Positions 25,201-34,238 of a stretch of 35,519 nucleotides of DNA are shown piece after piece (the first letter of the stretch is position 1; each line of letters starts with the position of its first letter). The position numbers and the translations under genes are program-made. The stretch is from Chlamydiota bacterium. Its GTDB lineage: Bacteria; Chlamydiota; Chlamydiia; Chlamydiales; Parachlamydiaceae. The notes beneath the pieces were generated by a model. The model saw only the letters and a list, made by a program, of their open reading frames with translations, was not told where the DNA came from and made no database searches. The stretch is taken from NCBI GenBank assembly GCA_013287465.1, contig JABDDS010000012.1:1-35519 (forward strand), in the 5' to 3' direction.

Positions 25201-28200
25201 GTTTTGTCCCTCATCGATCGCTGTTTCAAGGCGATGCAGGAAAAACTTTAAGTGTTTGACATCAAAGATTTTTTCACGGTTGACTTCCAAAACGTTTAAT
25301 GTCTGTCTAAAGGCTAATCCCGATACTTTGCTGAGCTCTCGCACCATTTCAGGAAGCAGCTCTGCCTGAGCAACGCCAATAGCTAAGTGCCGTCTATCTG
25401 CGTGTAAGAGACTCATTAAGGGCCCCACCACAGCTGTTTTGCCCGCTCCTGTGGGTAGTCCGAATAGATCCCCCAGGTGCTCTGCGATCCCCTCACGTCC
25501 TTCTCGAATTTTCAATCTATCGATGATGGTGACTTGTTTTTCCCATAAGAGCGATTTCAAGAAGTTTTCTAGAATGAGATACTCTGTATATTCTGTGAGG
25601 TTATAATGGCGTTTGCTATGTAAAGCCCTTCCTAAAGCGTCAATGAGGTCTTCTGGAATCGCTTGTTGAGGCAATTTTGCATGCGTCTCACCAAGGCGAT
25701 TGATCGCTTCGATGATGGTTGTGCGATGATGCTGGTTCGAAGATAAAATGAGATAGTTTTGTATTTTCTGCAGCAATTGAGTAATTTCCGAAATGGTCAA
25801 AGCCGAGTTAAGATGTTGCAATGTTCGATCTTGATGCCATAGGTAAAGTTGTAAGCCATCTTGAATTGTCAAAGGACGACTCCCAGGTCCGGCTAGGTCC
25901 AAACGGCGGAGGGTCCGTTGTGTTTTATCGGGGGATTGTGCATTTAAAAGTTCTTCGATTTCATTTCTTAAGGTCGTTAATTCCTGTTCAGCCGCACTTT
26001 GAGCCACTTTTAACTCTTGTCCAAGAGTATAAACCGCCTGCCAATCGGTGAGTTTATAGCTTTGCACCCTTGCAGATCCGTGGTAACTGGCGATTGCCTC
26101 ACGAACCTCTTCCTGTGACCGCGCTGCGACAGATTCCTCTGTATGAAAATCAAATGTATCGAGAAGAGCTTCCCGTACCGGTGTCGGGTTGTTTGGTTCC
26201 AGAGGCATGACAAAACGCTCTGGATCTGAAATATAAAATTCTCCCACCGTTGGTTGCGAGGGAATAGGTAACGTAACGACCGTGAATGGCTTACCGGTTC
26301 CTTGTGGTGCTGGAGGCTCTACCCATGGGACAATCGTACGGATAGGTTCTTGTCGCGGAACAGATGAAGGAATATCAAGAGTGAAAACATAATTATTATT
26401 CAAATGCTCAGATTTGTATTTATTGGCTATTTTTCCCATGGAGCTAAAAAAACTATGAAATGATATATCACCAGCAATTTTTAGTTCATTAGGGAATGGC
26501 GTAGGGTGTTCTAAGATAAATAGCACTAAATTACAAAAACGCATCAATCTACCATCATCTGGATTGAAATAGGAATCCTTCTCATTCTCAACATACCGAA
26601 TAAACAGAAAGAAAACCTGCTTTAGCTCAGGAATAAGTTTGTGGTCGGGAACCCCCGAATAGTCAATTCCAGTCAGTTGTTGAAGCACGTTTCGAACTAC
26701 TGGGCTTTGTTGGTGGCGTATCGCTTTGTACAAGTCGGGTAACATCTTTTCAACAAACTTAGGGGTAAATAATTTTGAAGAAGGATCTTGCCAAGATGAA
26801 AATAGATCTCGAATGTCCTCATCATATTTATATGTATAAACTCTCATCTCAGTACTGAACTCCATCTTGGAGGCAGCAGGAAGGGAAGCAGAAAGATCCC
26901 CTCCCTTTAAAAACAAATAACGACGTTTAAGTTGCTCCAATAATCCAAGCTGAAATCTAAAAACGTCACTATTGATCGCGTAGGCCAATAAAGATTGCTC
27001 ATCGCTTTTTGATAAAGATAAAATCCCCCATCTTACATAGGAAGTGCGATAGATTTGGTAGTCCTTTAAAACATGATCTAAAAGATTTTTATTACCATCA
27101 TATTCTTTGAGACTTCCAAATGTTTGTTCATTTTGTAAGAGAAGAACCATTGCATATAAACGGACAGTTCGAACTTCAGGAGTGGCATCTTCATTCTCAA
27201 TATTGAGTTTTACAATATTGCGAAGGATTTTTTGTTCCTCAAGTGTATATAAACGGAACTGTCCATGATAGCCCCTGAGAGTCTCTAATGCAGTAGCATA
27301 ATTGTGATGCCAAAGATGAGCCATTGCCAGGAAAAAACGAGCCTCTTCTGAAGGAGAGATGAGTTGTTGGGTTTTAGGATCTACTTGGTAAATATAGAAT
27401 GGAATTTTTTCATTGGAAGTGTCTTTAAGAGAATGAACAGTACTTAAGCTATCATCTTTTTCACTTTTTCGATAAAAGGTCGATGGAATAAGAGCATAAC
27501 GAACGCCTAATTTCTCCAATGCTAAATAATGCTTCATCCCTTGAAGAGCGGCAACTCCTTGTTCCTTAATAACTTGATAGTCATTATATTTTAGGACATA
27601 TTTATTGCCCACTCTCTCTGCCATAAATGTAATCCCAAGTCGTGGGAACACAACTTCTTCCGGTGCGTTAGTTTCCACATGGCGCCAGAATAAAATTTCA
27701 TCGGCCTTTTCAATATTGGTAAGAAAATGAAGCTGGCTATCAGGCGCGCCGACATTTTCTAAAGTAAATGGGGTGAGAGCGCCCGTTTGAGGATCTAGTT
27801 TCCTAAAATCGTACGCCCAAAAAATCTCTTCGTCCCAATTATAAGGGTGGGTAGTTCCTGAAGAGGGATTAACCCGTCGGATATCTTCCCGTTGCAACAC
27901 GTTATTATTTGAAACTTGAGGCCACGTCATTAGTTTTCGCGTTACCAGAGCAAAAGGCTGTTTGGTTGCAGCGTCTTCAATGTATATGATGTCCTCTTTT
28001 TCCCTGTGCGAAACCCAATATTTTCTACTGTGCGAGAAGCCCTCCATTCTAAAGTTACCTATATGCTGGTTTGTATCACCTACTGTCACACCTCTGTCAT
28101 TTAAATGTCCTCGATAGAGCTGCAACCATATTCCTTTTTTAAATTCTTTTTGGATGATATTACCTGCAGAAGTTACCATGATGCGATATTTTTCCCCTTT

Positions 28201-31200
28201 AGGAGAAATGACCACCCAAATATCCTCTGTAATGATACTTACAACTGCCTGTGGATGAGTCAGCTGTAAGTCGATAATCGTGTGATCTGTGGCAAGATTA
28301 GTTGGGAGGATATTGATCTTTCCATTGGGTGTTTCAATCTTCCCTTCGCTGATATCTACTATGTAACGTTGCGATTCCTCTCCATGAGTGGTCACAAAAC
28401 AGGGAAATTCGTGGTAGGGCTGCCACTTTGTAGATTCCGGAAAATCGGGAATGTATCTTCTTAAAATCGTGTTAAGGATAGGGTTGATATCCCCTCTTTG
28501 CTTTAAGAATTTTTCAATGAGATGGAGCTGTAGAGGCAAGACCAGCTTGCGCTGTGCAACAGAAAAAGGATCCAAACGACCAGGCTGTGTTTTTGTGAGC
28601 TGTGCTCTAAAATGAGAAACGAGCAGCTCTGTAATCTCCACTTCGGTCAACGATTGAGCATATCGATAGCTCGTAAGAAGCTCTCTGTTCAAATCTTCTG
28701 CAATTGCATTGTATGCTGGATTTGCCGCATATTCGCGGATTCTTTCACGAGCAGAAGAGATCGGAGAAACAAAGTCTTTTGGAAATGTTTGAGGAGATTC
28801 TTTTACTGTCCTATCAATATAATCTGCAAGAATTCTGTGAAACCGCAGAATAGATAAAGCGCGTCCTGGATTCTGGTTAAAATTGAGAATTTTATATTCG
28901 TCGGAAAGAAATTGAGCAAGTCGCTCTATTACAAGACCTGTTTTTTCTGGACTATGTAACAACATTTCCGCGAGAAGAGGAGGTTCAAAGACAAGACGTT
29001 CGAATAACCATTGCCCATATGGAGTCCCTAGCTCTCTCCGATGTTGAGAAAACCACGAAATTGTAGCCATCACCTGCAGAGAGGGAATAGCACTTAACAT
29101 CAAATATTCTTTGATGAATTCTTCTCTAAATGTATTGACTGTATTTACCTCTAGACCAAGATATAACGATTCCGTTTCAAAAATTTTCCTTGGGGTGTAT
29201 CTGCGTCGTAGCTCCTCAACAGTAAAAATATCCGCAATCTCTCTGTCTGAAGGAGGGTATTCTCCAAAAAATTGTCCCGGAAAATATCCGTTGACAGCAT
29301 TTCCGTAATTCCAAACCGAATCAAACTCCGATATCGGTTTTAAAGTGAATGTTGGACCTTTTGAAGAAGCATCGTAAGTATCACCAATTAATGTCTGAGT
29401 GTTATGAATAAAGTCTTCATCGGGGACATCAAAACCAAAATTAATATCAGCATCAACAGCTCGTTCTGCTTCCTTGAGATCTCCGATCACTAATCTTACT
29501 CGCCCTGGGGATGCAAAACCTCGAAACATTATCGCTGTCATCCAAGAGAGGCTTAAAAGTTGATGAAACGTGTGAGGGAGTGCATCCGAATTAAAGTCGA
29601 GAGCTGCAGCGGCTTTTTTCTCAAACCCCCAAACATCTTCAAAAAAGTCATCTAAAAGCGGTAACCAAGAGTGCGATTTCAAATAGGCTAAGGCCCATTT
29701 TTGAAATTCCCATTTAGCAAAGTATTTAACTTGTTCATTTCTAATTGTTTTTACCTGCCACACCTCTTCTCCATGTACTTCTAGTCTCTTTCTCGTTGAG
29801 AGATATAGCGGGATTCTTATAGATGGTGTCTGAACGGTTTCTACACCAAAAAAAGAGACGAAACTATTAGCATCGGCTGCTTCAGGAGGGCGTCTTGTAC
29901 TCCAATATTGTTTAGCTTGAATGAGTTGAATTTCCCACAAAGGATCGTTAACAGTGATATGAGGTTGAATATTAGTGAAAATCTTTTCGAAAGAAGCCTG
30001 ATAGAGATTAGGAAACGCTATTCCTTTCGGAGAACACCGTTGAGCTAACTTATCTGCTAAGGTGATCAACTTAAGCTGTGCGATGAAATCTTGTGTGGGT
30101 ATATTTGTTTTCCTCTCAAGATTCAAATCCTTCAATTTATACATATTGTAAGAAAAGAAAGCGCTAATGCTTTCAATGTGGGCAATGATTTCAGATGCCT
30201 GTGCATTAGAAATAGAGTCCCAAAAAGGATCCAACGGCCCAGGAAGAGATTGGATAAAGCTCGCCGTTGATGCATAAATATTTGAAATCACAAAATTATC
30301 GTGTTCCAACTTTAATTTTTCATGTAAATCGATAATAAGCTGTAGCTGAGAAGTTATCGATTCAGGAGAAAAAGGACTTTTCAATAGCTCTTGTAGCTGA
30401 ATCAGTGATGGGGGAGAAGAATAAGGCGTGATAGGAATCGCTTCATTTGAAAGCTCAAGGGGGGTAAAAATATCCTTAATTTCAGGTGCAATTGCTGGTG
30501 ATGCCTTTAATAATGGGACCACTCGCGATTTTAGATAGAGTTGCCGATGTGTTTTCAACGCCTTTTTCAGTGCGACGTCAATCCCCTCTACCTTGCTCGT
30601 TGCCGCATGCATTTCAGCAAGGGTAATAATTCCTTTTTTATGTAAGGACTTAGTCGATTCGATAAATTCAGTTAGCGCCTTGCGCAAATTATTTCGTGTG
30701 ACTTCGTCATTGGGGAGCTCTTCTTTGTTATCATTATAAAATTTGACGATTGCCTTTAAAGAGACTTCCCAATGAAATTTGTGAGGACTCCCCGTGTTGC
30801 CGAAGTTTTGACTAAAGAGAGCAACGAGAACACGATAAGAACATGTTCCTGATAGCTGTAGTCCGAGAAATTCTTGCAAATTGTAACTTTGGGTAGACAA
30901 AGTGCCACCCAACAATGGGAAAATCGCGTTGTAGAACACTTCAGCGGGTCTCTTCATTTCTTCTTCTGTTTGATGAGCGAGTTCCCACAAGGCCTTGTGA
31001 AAAACATTTCCAGTGAGAGCCTCTTTACTTACTCCTCTAAGCTCTACAAAAGGAAAGTTTTTATTTAGAACAGCTGCTTCAGATTCGACTACGATCATGG
31101 AATGGCGTTCAGCACCTTCCCCTGTATTGTATATTCTTACTGTATAAGCATCTTCTCCTTCTTTAATGACTTCGCAGGCAAGTGCATGTCCTGGCCAACG

Positions 31201-31794
31201 AAATGGAAAGAAAAAGGAATCCCCCTGTTTTTGAAGCACATTGACAGCAGATTTTACTGTAGTGTGATAATCGGAAAAATCACTTTTAAGGGCAGCGTAA
31301 ATAGTGATCGCAGTTTCGACTAGATCTTGTAAATGTAAAAATAATTCTGGAGTCGCTTCTAAAGCACTATTCTGCATGGTAGCCAAGTTAACGAACAGAG
31401 CTTTACAAAAGCCTTTTCGATCCTGATCTGAGCACAAAGGATCTCTAGAAATGGCATTCATCCGTTGTTCCAACATTACAAGCAAGAACTGCAAATTATC
31501 AATGGTATCAGCACCTTCAAATCCGGTATTTTTTCCGTAAGGATCCCCAACGATATGCACAAGAAGCTCATTCGTCACCTCGGGAGATTCTTGTTCAAGA
31601 AAACGATTGAGCTCAGCTATCTTGTGCGCATCGACAGCGTGTTGTAGCCCCTTAGTGCGAAAAACTTCGAGGTCTTTGCTGAGATGATTAACCTCTTTAA
31701 CGATCAATTCTATTTTTTGTATATTCGAAGGGAATGTTAAATAGAGGAATTTTAAGTCCTTTTTAGCCTCTTTAATGCGTCTACTGACTTTCAT
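22255..31794 (-). CDS. Giant protein with superfamily 2 ATPase motifs (DUF3638/DUF3645-like)
   Basis: This single open frame of 3179 residues takes up 27% of the window. The first 2000 residues are helical with no domain I can name. A helicase-like ATPase follows, with Walker A GLPTGAGKT (about 2112-2120), a DEID box (about 2256), GMSATLW (about 2553), and RGADV followed by QAIGRLRQFDKKQTVAF (about 2719). The last block closely follows the RGTD and Q-RMRQLGKGQSV pattern of DUF3638/DUF3645 proteins, very large proteins mostly of eukaryotes. A Lys-Glu repeat (about 2907-2925) splits the C-terminal part. The cellular role of the family is unknown. No ribosome site is clear at 31794, and the 5' end overlaps the tyrS remnant. 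Length, motifs and family range suggest transfer involving a eukaryotic host, in an unknown direction. Confidence 0.85.
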   Translation of the reverse strand: MKVSRRIKEAKKDLKFLYLTFPSNIQKIELIVKEVNHLSKDLEVFRTKGLQHAVDAHKIAELNRFLEQESPEVTNELLVHIVGDPYGKNTGFEGADTIDNLQFLLVMLEQRMNAISRDPLCSDQDRKGFCKALFVNLATMQNSALEATPELFLHLQDLVETAITIYAALKSDFSDYHTTVKSAVNVLQKQGDSFFFPFRWPGHALACEVIKEGEDAYTVRIYNTGEGAERHSMIVVESEAAVLNKNFPFVELRGVSKEALTGNVFHKALWELAHQTEEEMKRPAEVFYNAIFPLLGGTLSTQSYNLQEFLGLQLSGTCSYRVLVALFSQNFGNTGSPHKFHWEVSLKAIVKFYNDNKEELPNDEVTRNNLRKALTEFIESTKSLHKKGIITLAEMHAATSKVEGIDVALKKALKTHRQLYLKSRVVPLLKASPAIAPEIKDIFTPLELSNEAIPITPYSSPPSLIQLQELLKSPFSPESITSQLQLIIDLHEKLKLEHDNFVISNIYASTASFIQSLPGPLDPFWDSISNAQASEIIAHIESISAFFSYNMYKLKDLNLERKTNIPTQDFIAQLKLITLADKLAQRCSPKGIAFPNLYQASFEKIFTNIQPHITVNDPLWEIQLIQAKQYWSTRRPPEAADANSFVSFFGVETVQTPSIRIPLYLSTRKRLEVHGEEVWQVKTIRNEQVKYFAKWEFQKWALAYLKSHSWLPLLDDFFEDVWGFEKKAAAALDFNSDALPHTFHQLLSLSWMTAIMFRGFASPGRVRLVIGDLKEAERAVDADINFGFDVPDEDFIHNTQTLIGDTYDASSKGPTFTLKPISEFDSVWNYGNAVNGYFPGQFFGEYPPSDREIADIFTVEELRRRYTPRKIFETESLYLGLEVNTVNTFREEFIKEYLMLSAIPSLQVMATISWFSQHRRELGTPYGQWLFERLVFEPPLLAEMLLHSPEKTGLVIERLAQFLSDEYKILNFNQNPGRALSILRFHRILADYIDRTVKESPQTFPKDFVSPISSARERIREYAANPAYNAIAEDLNRELLTSYRYAQSLTEVEITELLVSHFRAQLTKTQPGRLDPFSVAQRKLVLPLQLHLIEKFLKQRGDINPILNTILRRYIPDFPESTKWQPYHEFPCFVTTHGEESQRYIVDISEGKIETPNGKINILPTNLATDHTIIDLQLTHPQAVVSIITEDIWVVISPKGEKYRIMVTSAGNIIQKEFKKGIWLQLYRGHLNDRGVTVGDTNQHIGNFRMEGFSHSRKYWVSHREKEDIIYIEDAATKQPFALVTRKLMTWPQVSNNNVLQREDIRRVNPSSGTTHPYNWDEEIFWAYDFRKLDPQTGALTPFTLENVGAPDSQLHFLTNIEKADEILFWRHVETNAPEEVVFPRLGITFMAERVGNKYVLKYNDYQVIKEQGVAALQGMKHYLALEKLGVRYALIPSTFYRKSEKDDSLSTVHSLKDTSNEKIPFYIYQVDPKTQQLISPSEEARFFLAMAHLWHHNYATALETLRGYHGQFRLYTLEEQKILRNIVKLNIENEDATPEVRTVRLYAMVLLLQNEQTFGSLKEYDGNKNLLDHVLKDYQIYRTSYVRWGILSLSKSDEQSLLAYAINSDVFRFQLGLLEQLKRRYLFLKGGDLSASLPAASKMEFSTEMRVYTYKYDEDIRDLFSSWQDPSSKLFTPKFVEKMLPDLYKAIRHQQSPVVRNVLQQLTGIDYSGVPDHKLIPELKQVFFLFIRYVENEKDSYFNPDDGRLMRFCNLVLFILEHPTPFPNELKIAGDISFHSFFSSMGKIANKYKSEHLNNNYVFTLDIPSSVPRQEPIRTIVPWVEPPAPQGTGKPFTVVTLPIPSQPTVGEFYISDPERFVMPLEPNNPTPVREALLDTFDFHTEESVAARSQEEVREAIASYHGSARVQSYKLTDWQAVYTLGQELKVAQSAAEQELTTLRNEIEELLNAQSPDKTQRTLRRLDLAGPGSRPLTIQDGLQLYLWHQDRTLQHLNSALTISEITQLLQKIQNYLILSSNQHHRTTIIEAINRLGETHAKLPQQAIPEDLIDALGRALHSKRHYNLTEYTEYLILENFLKSLLWEKQVTIIDRLKIREGREGIAEHLGDLFGLPTGAGKTAVVGPLMSLLHADRRHLAIGVAQAELLPEMVRELSKVSGLAFRQTLNVLEVNREKIFDVKHLKFFLHRLETAIDEGQNIQMTDPSVQSLFLRFAESAFAAMVLPGGSNERKTKLEEIALYRQIFILLRARGIITVDEIDAIMNVLRSTHYTIGEPESLLVSETVASAAFYKAFIAIAQSENKFAGKIFGKLTTEDFDGENGLRVKVVKELVYGQALPPDTRVIIESLTNEQKKLVAQYLHNSPARDVHTFIASLDVDTRDILAVMRAQLTSLATLTLSKSLDVNFVFVEGLGVIPANDGEAALNSDFGTSLERINFTLQYYLLTGVPEKIVEAKLTALLKNIRREVNKHPDINIEILPSCQLLRKFIGDDAVIDLKDWTAEQVRQVTARVNQNAELIVDLVDEYIFPTIPVFRRQLNSNAYIYGLMFKRVFGMSATLWNRESMPKLFHILHASDSIPKALYLLMENHKPEEVIPVVDFNKIGDDVDAAVAHLLKISKVTSIIDASGALLKWDNQQIAESMSRQLGRAVAYCDSSDHWMVIEAPGRKPVPIGSSSVPKENRSVLWDRTKIRGADVATAAMEQAVLVFGTDIMLTDLIQAIGRLRQFDKKQTVAFAIDKADETVIRGKLKIALGHDIIGPLRLKDILAYALYIQASKVGDHNNRSLKNELEAKMLEKVWEMILDPSTSDEMVVSLIEKVPSLFESKEGIHPYESYGKHDEVKPREEVLAQMRHDILNGPVMQTFRTDAMFNQRIDVAGLEKELMEIIDRQGPLLSDQLEIAPKYGLQKQVQKEKEKEKEKEKEKEKEKTVDDSPLLQRTDFYEWRNRGVFSEEYFADRILDPKEDLAAWRQLVESLGKLTRVPKPQLISFNALMDLWREEDRFAPAFSETLFSTPDLTPIHLHPNPSAAPFGRTQEYLHNALVIQNKKTGKVEVLMCTKEDAKQFQSILEDDLKAPDMGKRDQKIILYDLNIGTIMQGSESIDISSLDDNAMLPLIQAKFLAGISNYSEREIPILTKWIQENNPRKMHEYFIGTVLKGRPETHELFIHSKLYDIFEDNLAD
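23018..23075. repeat. In-frame Lys-Glu codon repeat in the giant gene
   Basis: A run of about nine alternating Lys-Glu codon pairs is encoded by a six-base purine-rich unit on the minus strand (pyrimidine-rich on the plus strand, with ctttt/cttct variants). Length changes by whole units would keep the reading frame. Confidence 0.9.
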
Positions 31795-32248
31795 GGAGAT
31801 GAGTGAAATCAGAGAATATGAAGCGATGATGCAGCATTCTGGATATGTTCCAAATACGGCTCAAAAGCGCCTGGCAGAGGAAGTTACTAGAATTATTCAT
31901 GGACAGGAAGGACTAGACACTGCTTTAAGAGTGACTCAAGCCGCTGCTCCGGGTGCATCTACGGCATTAGATGCTACTGTACTAGAAAGTATTTCCCATG
32001 ATATGATGAGCCATTCTTTATCAAAAGATGAGGTTGTCGGAAAAAAAGTCGTTGACATTATTGTGAAAGTGGGTTTACAACCAAGCAAAGGAGAGGGGCG
32101 CCGCCTCATTCGAAATGGTGGCGTTTACTTGAATAATGAAAAAGTTACCGATGAAAATGCAATGGTTAGTTCTGAGGATCTCATTGAAGGACGCCTCCTG
32201 TTAATATCTACAGGGAAGAAAAATAAAGTGTTGATACATATTCTTTAA
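31775..32248 (+). pseudogene. tyrS: Tyrosyl-tRNA synthetase C-terminal remnant
   Basis: The 157-residue open frame matches the C-terminal third of bacterial and organellar tyrosyl-tRNA synthetase. It includes the segment SGYVPNTAQKRLAEEVTRIIHG and the S4 RNA-binding domain (SKGEGRRLIRNGGVYLNN-KV, then LLLISTGKKNKVLIHI). The ATP- and tyrosine-binding core with its HIGH and KMSKS motifs is missing. The frame upstream of 31775 stays open only to a TAG at 31742, and beyond that lies the giant gene on the other strand. No N-terminal part is seen at the other end of the giant gene. The fragment cannot charge tRNA; an intact copy must exist elsewhere. The undamaged frame leaves open that it survives as a free S4 protein. 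Confidence 0.85.
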
Positions 32249-32265
32249 CGCAACGAAAAAGAATA

Positions 32266-32293
32266 TTGAAAAGAAAGTGGATTTATATATGAT
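32266..32293 (+). promoter_or_regulatory. Likely promoter of the ihf operon
   Basis: TTGAAA (32266-32271) and TATGAT (32288-32293) are spaced by 16 bases, in an A/T-rich 117-base gap before the IHF-like gene. Confidence 0.5.
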
Positions 32294-32365
32294 GGGTGAT
32301 TATAGCGCCTGCATGCTGTATAAATTTGAGTTGTGTTTTAAATTTTTTTAAGGAGTTCTTAACAA

Positions 32366-32731
32366 ATGGTTGCGACAGCAAACAAAAATACAATAACAAA
32401 GAAAAAATTAATCAATTCGATTTCACAAGAAAAAGGAATCCACCCACAAGATGTCAGACATGTGATTCAGGCTTTTCTGGATAAAATGACTGATTGTTTA
32501 TCTGATGGCAACCGTTTAGAATTTCGTGATTTCGGCGTATTCGAAGTTGTTGAACGAAAACAGAAAATTGGGCGCAATCCTAAAAAAGCGGCAGATCCAA
32601 TCATTATTCCCGCACGGAATGCAGTTAAATTCACTCCTGGTAAAAACATGAAGAAACGGATTGAGTTTAAAACAAAAGCCCCTCGAGCAGCTCCAACTCG
32701 TGAAAAAGTTCGTCCAGTTCCTCATCGATGA
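32366..32731 (+). CDS. ihfA: IHF/HU family DNA-binding protein
   Basis: This small DNA-bending protein works as a dimer in the nucleoid. In 121 residues it has the helical N-terminal body, the RLEFRDFGVFEV strand pair and the arm with IGRNPKKAADP whose Pro intercalates into DNA. The ending IIPARNAVKFTPGKNMKKRI follows. A basic, Pro- and Arg-rich tail of about 20 residues goes beyond the usual end. It matches the single chlamydial member (himD, CT267); alpha or beta naming is arbitrary. AAGGAG lies about 10 bases before the start. Its stop overlaps the next start (ATGA), so translation is coupled. Confidence 0.93.
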   Translation: MVATANKNTITKKKLINSISQEKGIHPQDVRHVIQAFLDKMTDCLSDGNRLEFRDFGVFEVVERKQKIGRNPKKAADPIIIPARNAVKFTPGKNMKKRIEFKTKAPRAAPTREKVRPVPHR

Positions 32732-34224
32732 GTCAACTGTTGTCCCTTGTTCAGCTCTATCGAAAGTTTATTGAGAATTCCGATACGATAACGTTATTTG
32801 AACGGATGATTGGCGACTTCATCGAAGATGTTTCAGTTGATAGTTCGTCGTTCGCGGCTGTACTTCAAATTCCATATCCCACTCATTATAAGTCGGTTTG
32901 GGGGCTTGTTGGCGAGTGGCAAAGGACTTTGATCCTATCACTATTGTTGCGTGAACTGCGATTGCTGGATACTTATTCTCCTCTGTTGATGGAGCGCATT
33001 ATTAGTTTGAGTGCTATTGTCGTATGGGATGAATTTCAGTTGGTTACAGCGTATAAAGCTATTGTCTCTTTATTGCTTGGTCAACCTGTCAAGAAAATTA
33101 AAGTGATTCAATCACCTAGTGGATCTGCTCCGTTAGAGGGGGGAGGGCATTGGAGTTGGGCTTGCATCCCTCATCCTAGCTTTCATGCCGAATTAGGGAG
33201 CTTGTGGGATCTTTATTCTGTTCTCTCTAGCGACTCTTCTTATCTTGCTGCAGCGGAGAAGCTAGCTCAATGGCAGCAACATACGCTTGATGTTAATCAC
33301 GCCCCTTTTATTGGTCTTTTTTCTAATGAAGGTGATATTTCCGAAGAGGGGCTCCTTCTTAGAAATTACACCCTTTTTAGTCTAGTCGGTCGAAGCTCCA
33401 ATAGATCTGATATGGCGTTCCTTGCAGAGAAACAGCTCGAAAAATTGCAGGATGCAACATTTGAAGATGAAGGATTCTTTTTTCCCCTTGCAACTATCCT
33501 AGAAAAAATCTATGCACTCTATGGAGATATACGAACCACTTTTCAGCTGCCTTCGACATTTCATGATCCTGACACCACCCTCCTTGGTTATCGCTCTAAG
33601 AAGGTAAGCGTTGTAGCTTCTCTTTCTGGTGGCGGCTCTGGGATGGGATGTTTTCATTTTGATGATATTCAAGTAGTGAATTTTGGACCGCAGCACCTTC
33701 CTTTAGGAGAGTGTCTAGGCTTTGGCTTAGAAGGAATTCCTAGCGATATACAAACCTCTGATTCACATGATGAAAGCTCTTTTAGTTTAAGAGGGATCGC
33801 CCGTCTAAAATCTCGTATAGACTCTAATGCCCAACACCAAAGTCTTGCCAATTTCCGCGAAGGAGAACATGCAGGCATCTGGCTTGACACGAAAATTCAG
33901 TTTGAAAAAGAGAAGCTCGCGATCGACATTTCGCTTCACCACTTATTCAATCCCGAAATTGCATTTGTTTTTTTTGTAAAATCTCGTTTTTGTACCGTTG
34001 ATGGAAAACAAAAAATATACCCCCGCTCATTTACCCATTATCAAGGGGATGTCGCTCGTATTGATTTACATGGAAATGAAGAGATATTAACAATTGAAGC
34101 TAAAAACCCACATGAAGTTCATCTCGTCCCATTAGGTGGAGGGAAAAATTTCTGGGGTGCCGATTTTTTAATTGCATATATATGCTCTGACAAACAAAAA
34201 AACTACCAATGGTCTATAACTTAG
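32728..34224 (+). CDS. Unknown protein coupled to ihf (possible CT266 counterpart)
   Basis: The 498-residue protein has no membrane helix, signal peptide or motif that I can assign. Its second half (about 280-490) is beta-rich with Gly-rich turns (SLSGGGSGMGCFHFDD). The start ATG overlaps the ihf stop. In C. trachomatis an unknown gene, CT266, is next to himD, so this may be its counterpart; I infer that from gene order and have not compared the sequences. The pairing with a nucleoid protein may reflect only shared expression. Confidence 0.75.
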   Translation: MSQLLSLVQLYRKFIENSDTITLFERMIGDFIEDVSVDSSSFAAVLQIPYPTHYKSVWGLVGEWQRTLILSLLLRELRLLDTYSPLLMERIISLSAIVVWDEFQLVTAYKAIVSLLLGQPVKKIKVIQSPSGSAPLEGGGHWSWACIPHPSFHAELGSLWDLYSVLSSDSSYLAAAEKLAQWQQHTLDVNHAPFIGLFSNEGDISEEGLLLRNYTLFSLVGRSSNRSDMAFLAEKQLEKLQDATFEDEGFFFPLATILEKIYALYGDIRTTFQLPSTFHDPDTTLLGYRSKKVSVVASLSGGGSGMGCFHFDDIQVVNFGPQHLPLGECLGFGLEGIPSDIQTSDSHDESSFSLRGIARLKSRIDSNAQHQSLANFREGEHAGIWLDTKIQFEKEKLAIDISLHHLFNPEIAFVFFVKSRFCTVDGKQKIYPRSFTHYQGDVARIDLHGNEEILTIEAKNPHEVHLVPLGGGKNFWGADFLIAYICSDKQKNYQWSIT

Positions 34225-34238
34225 AAGGAGAATATGTC

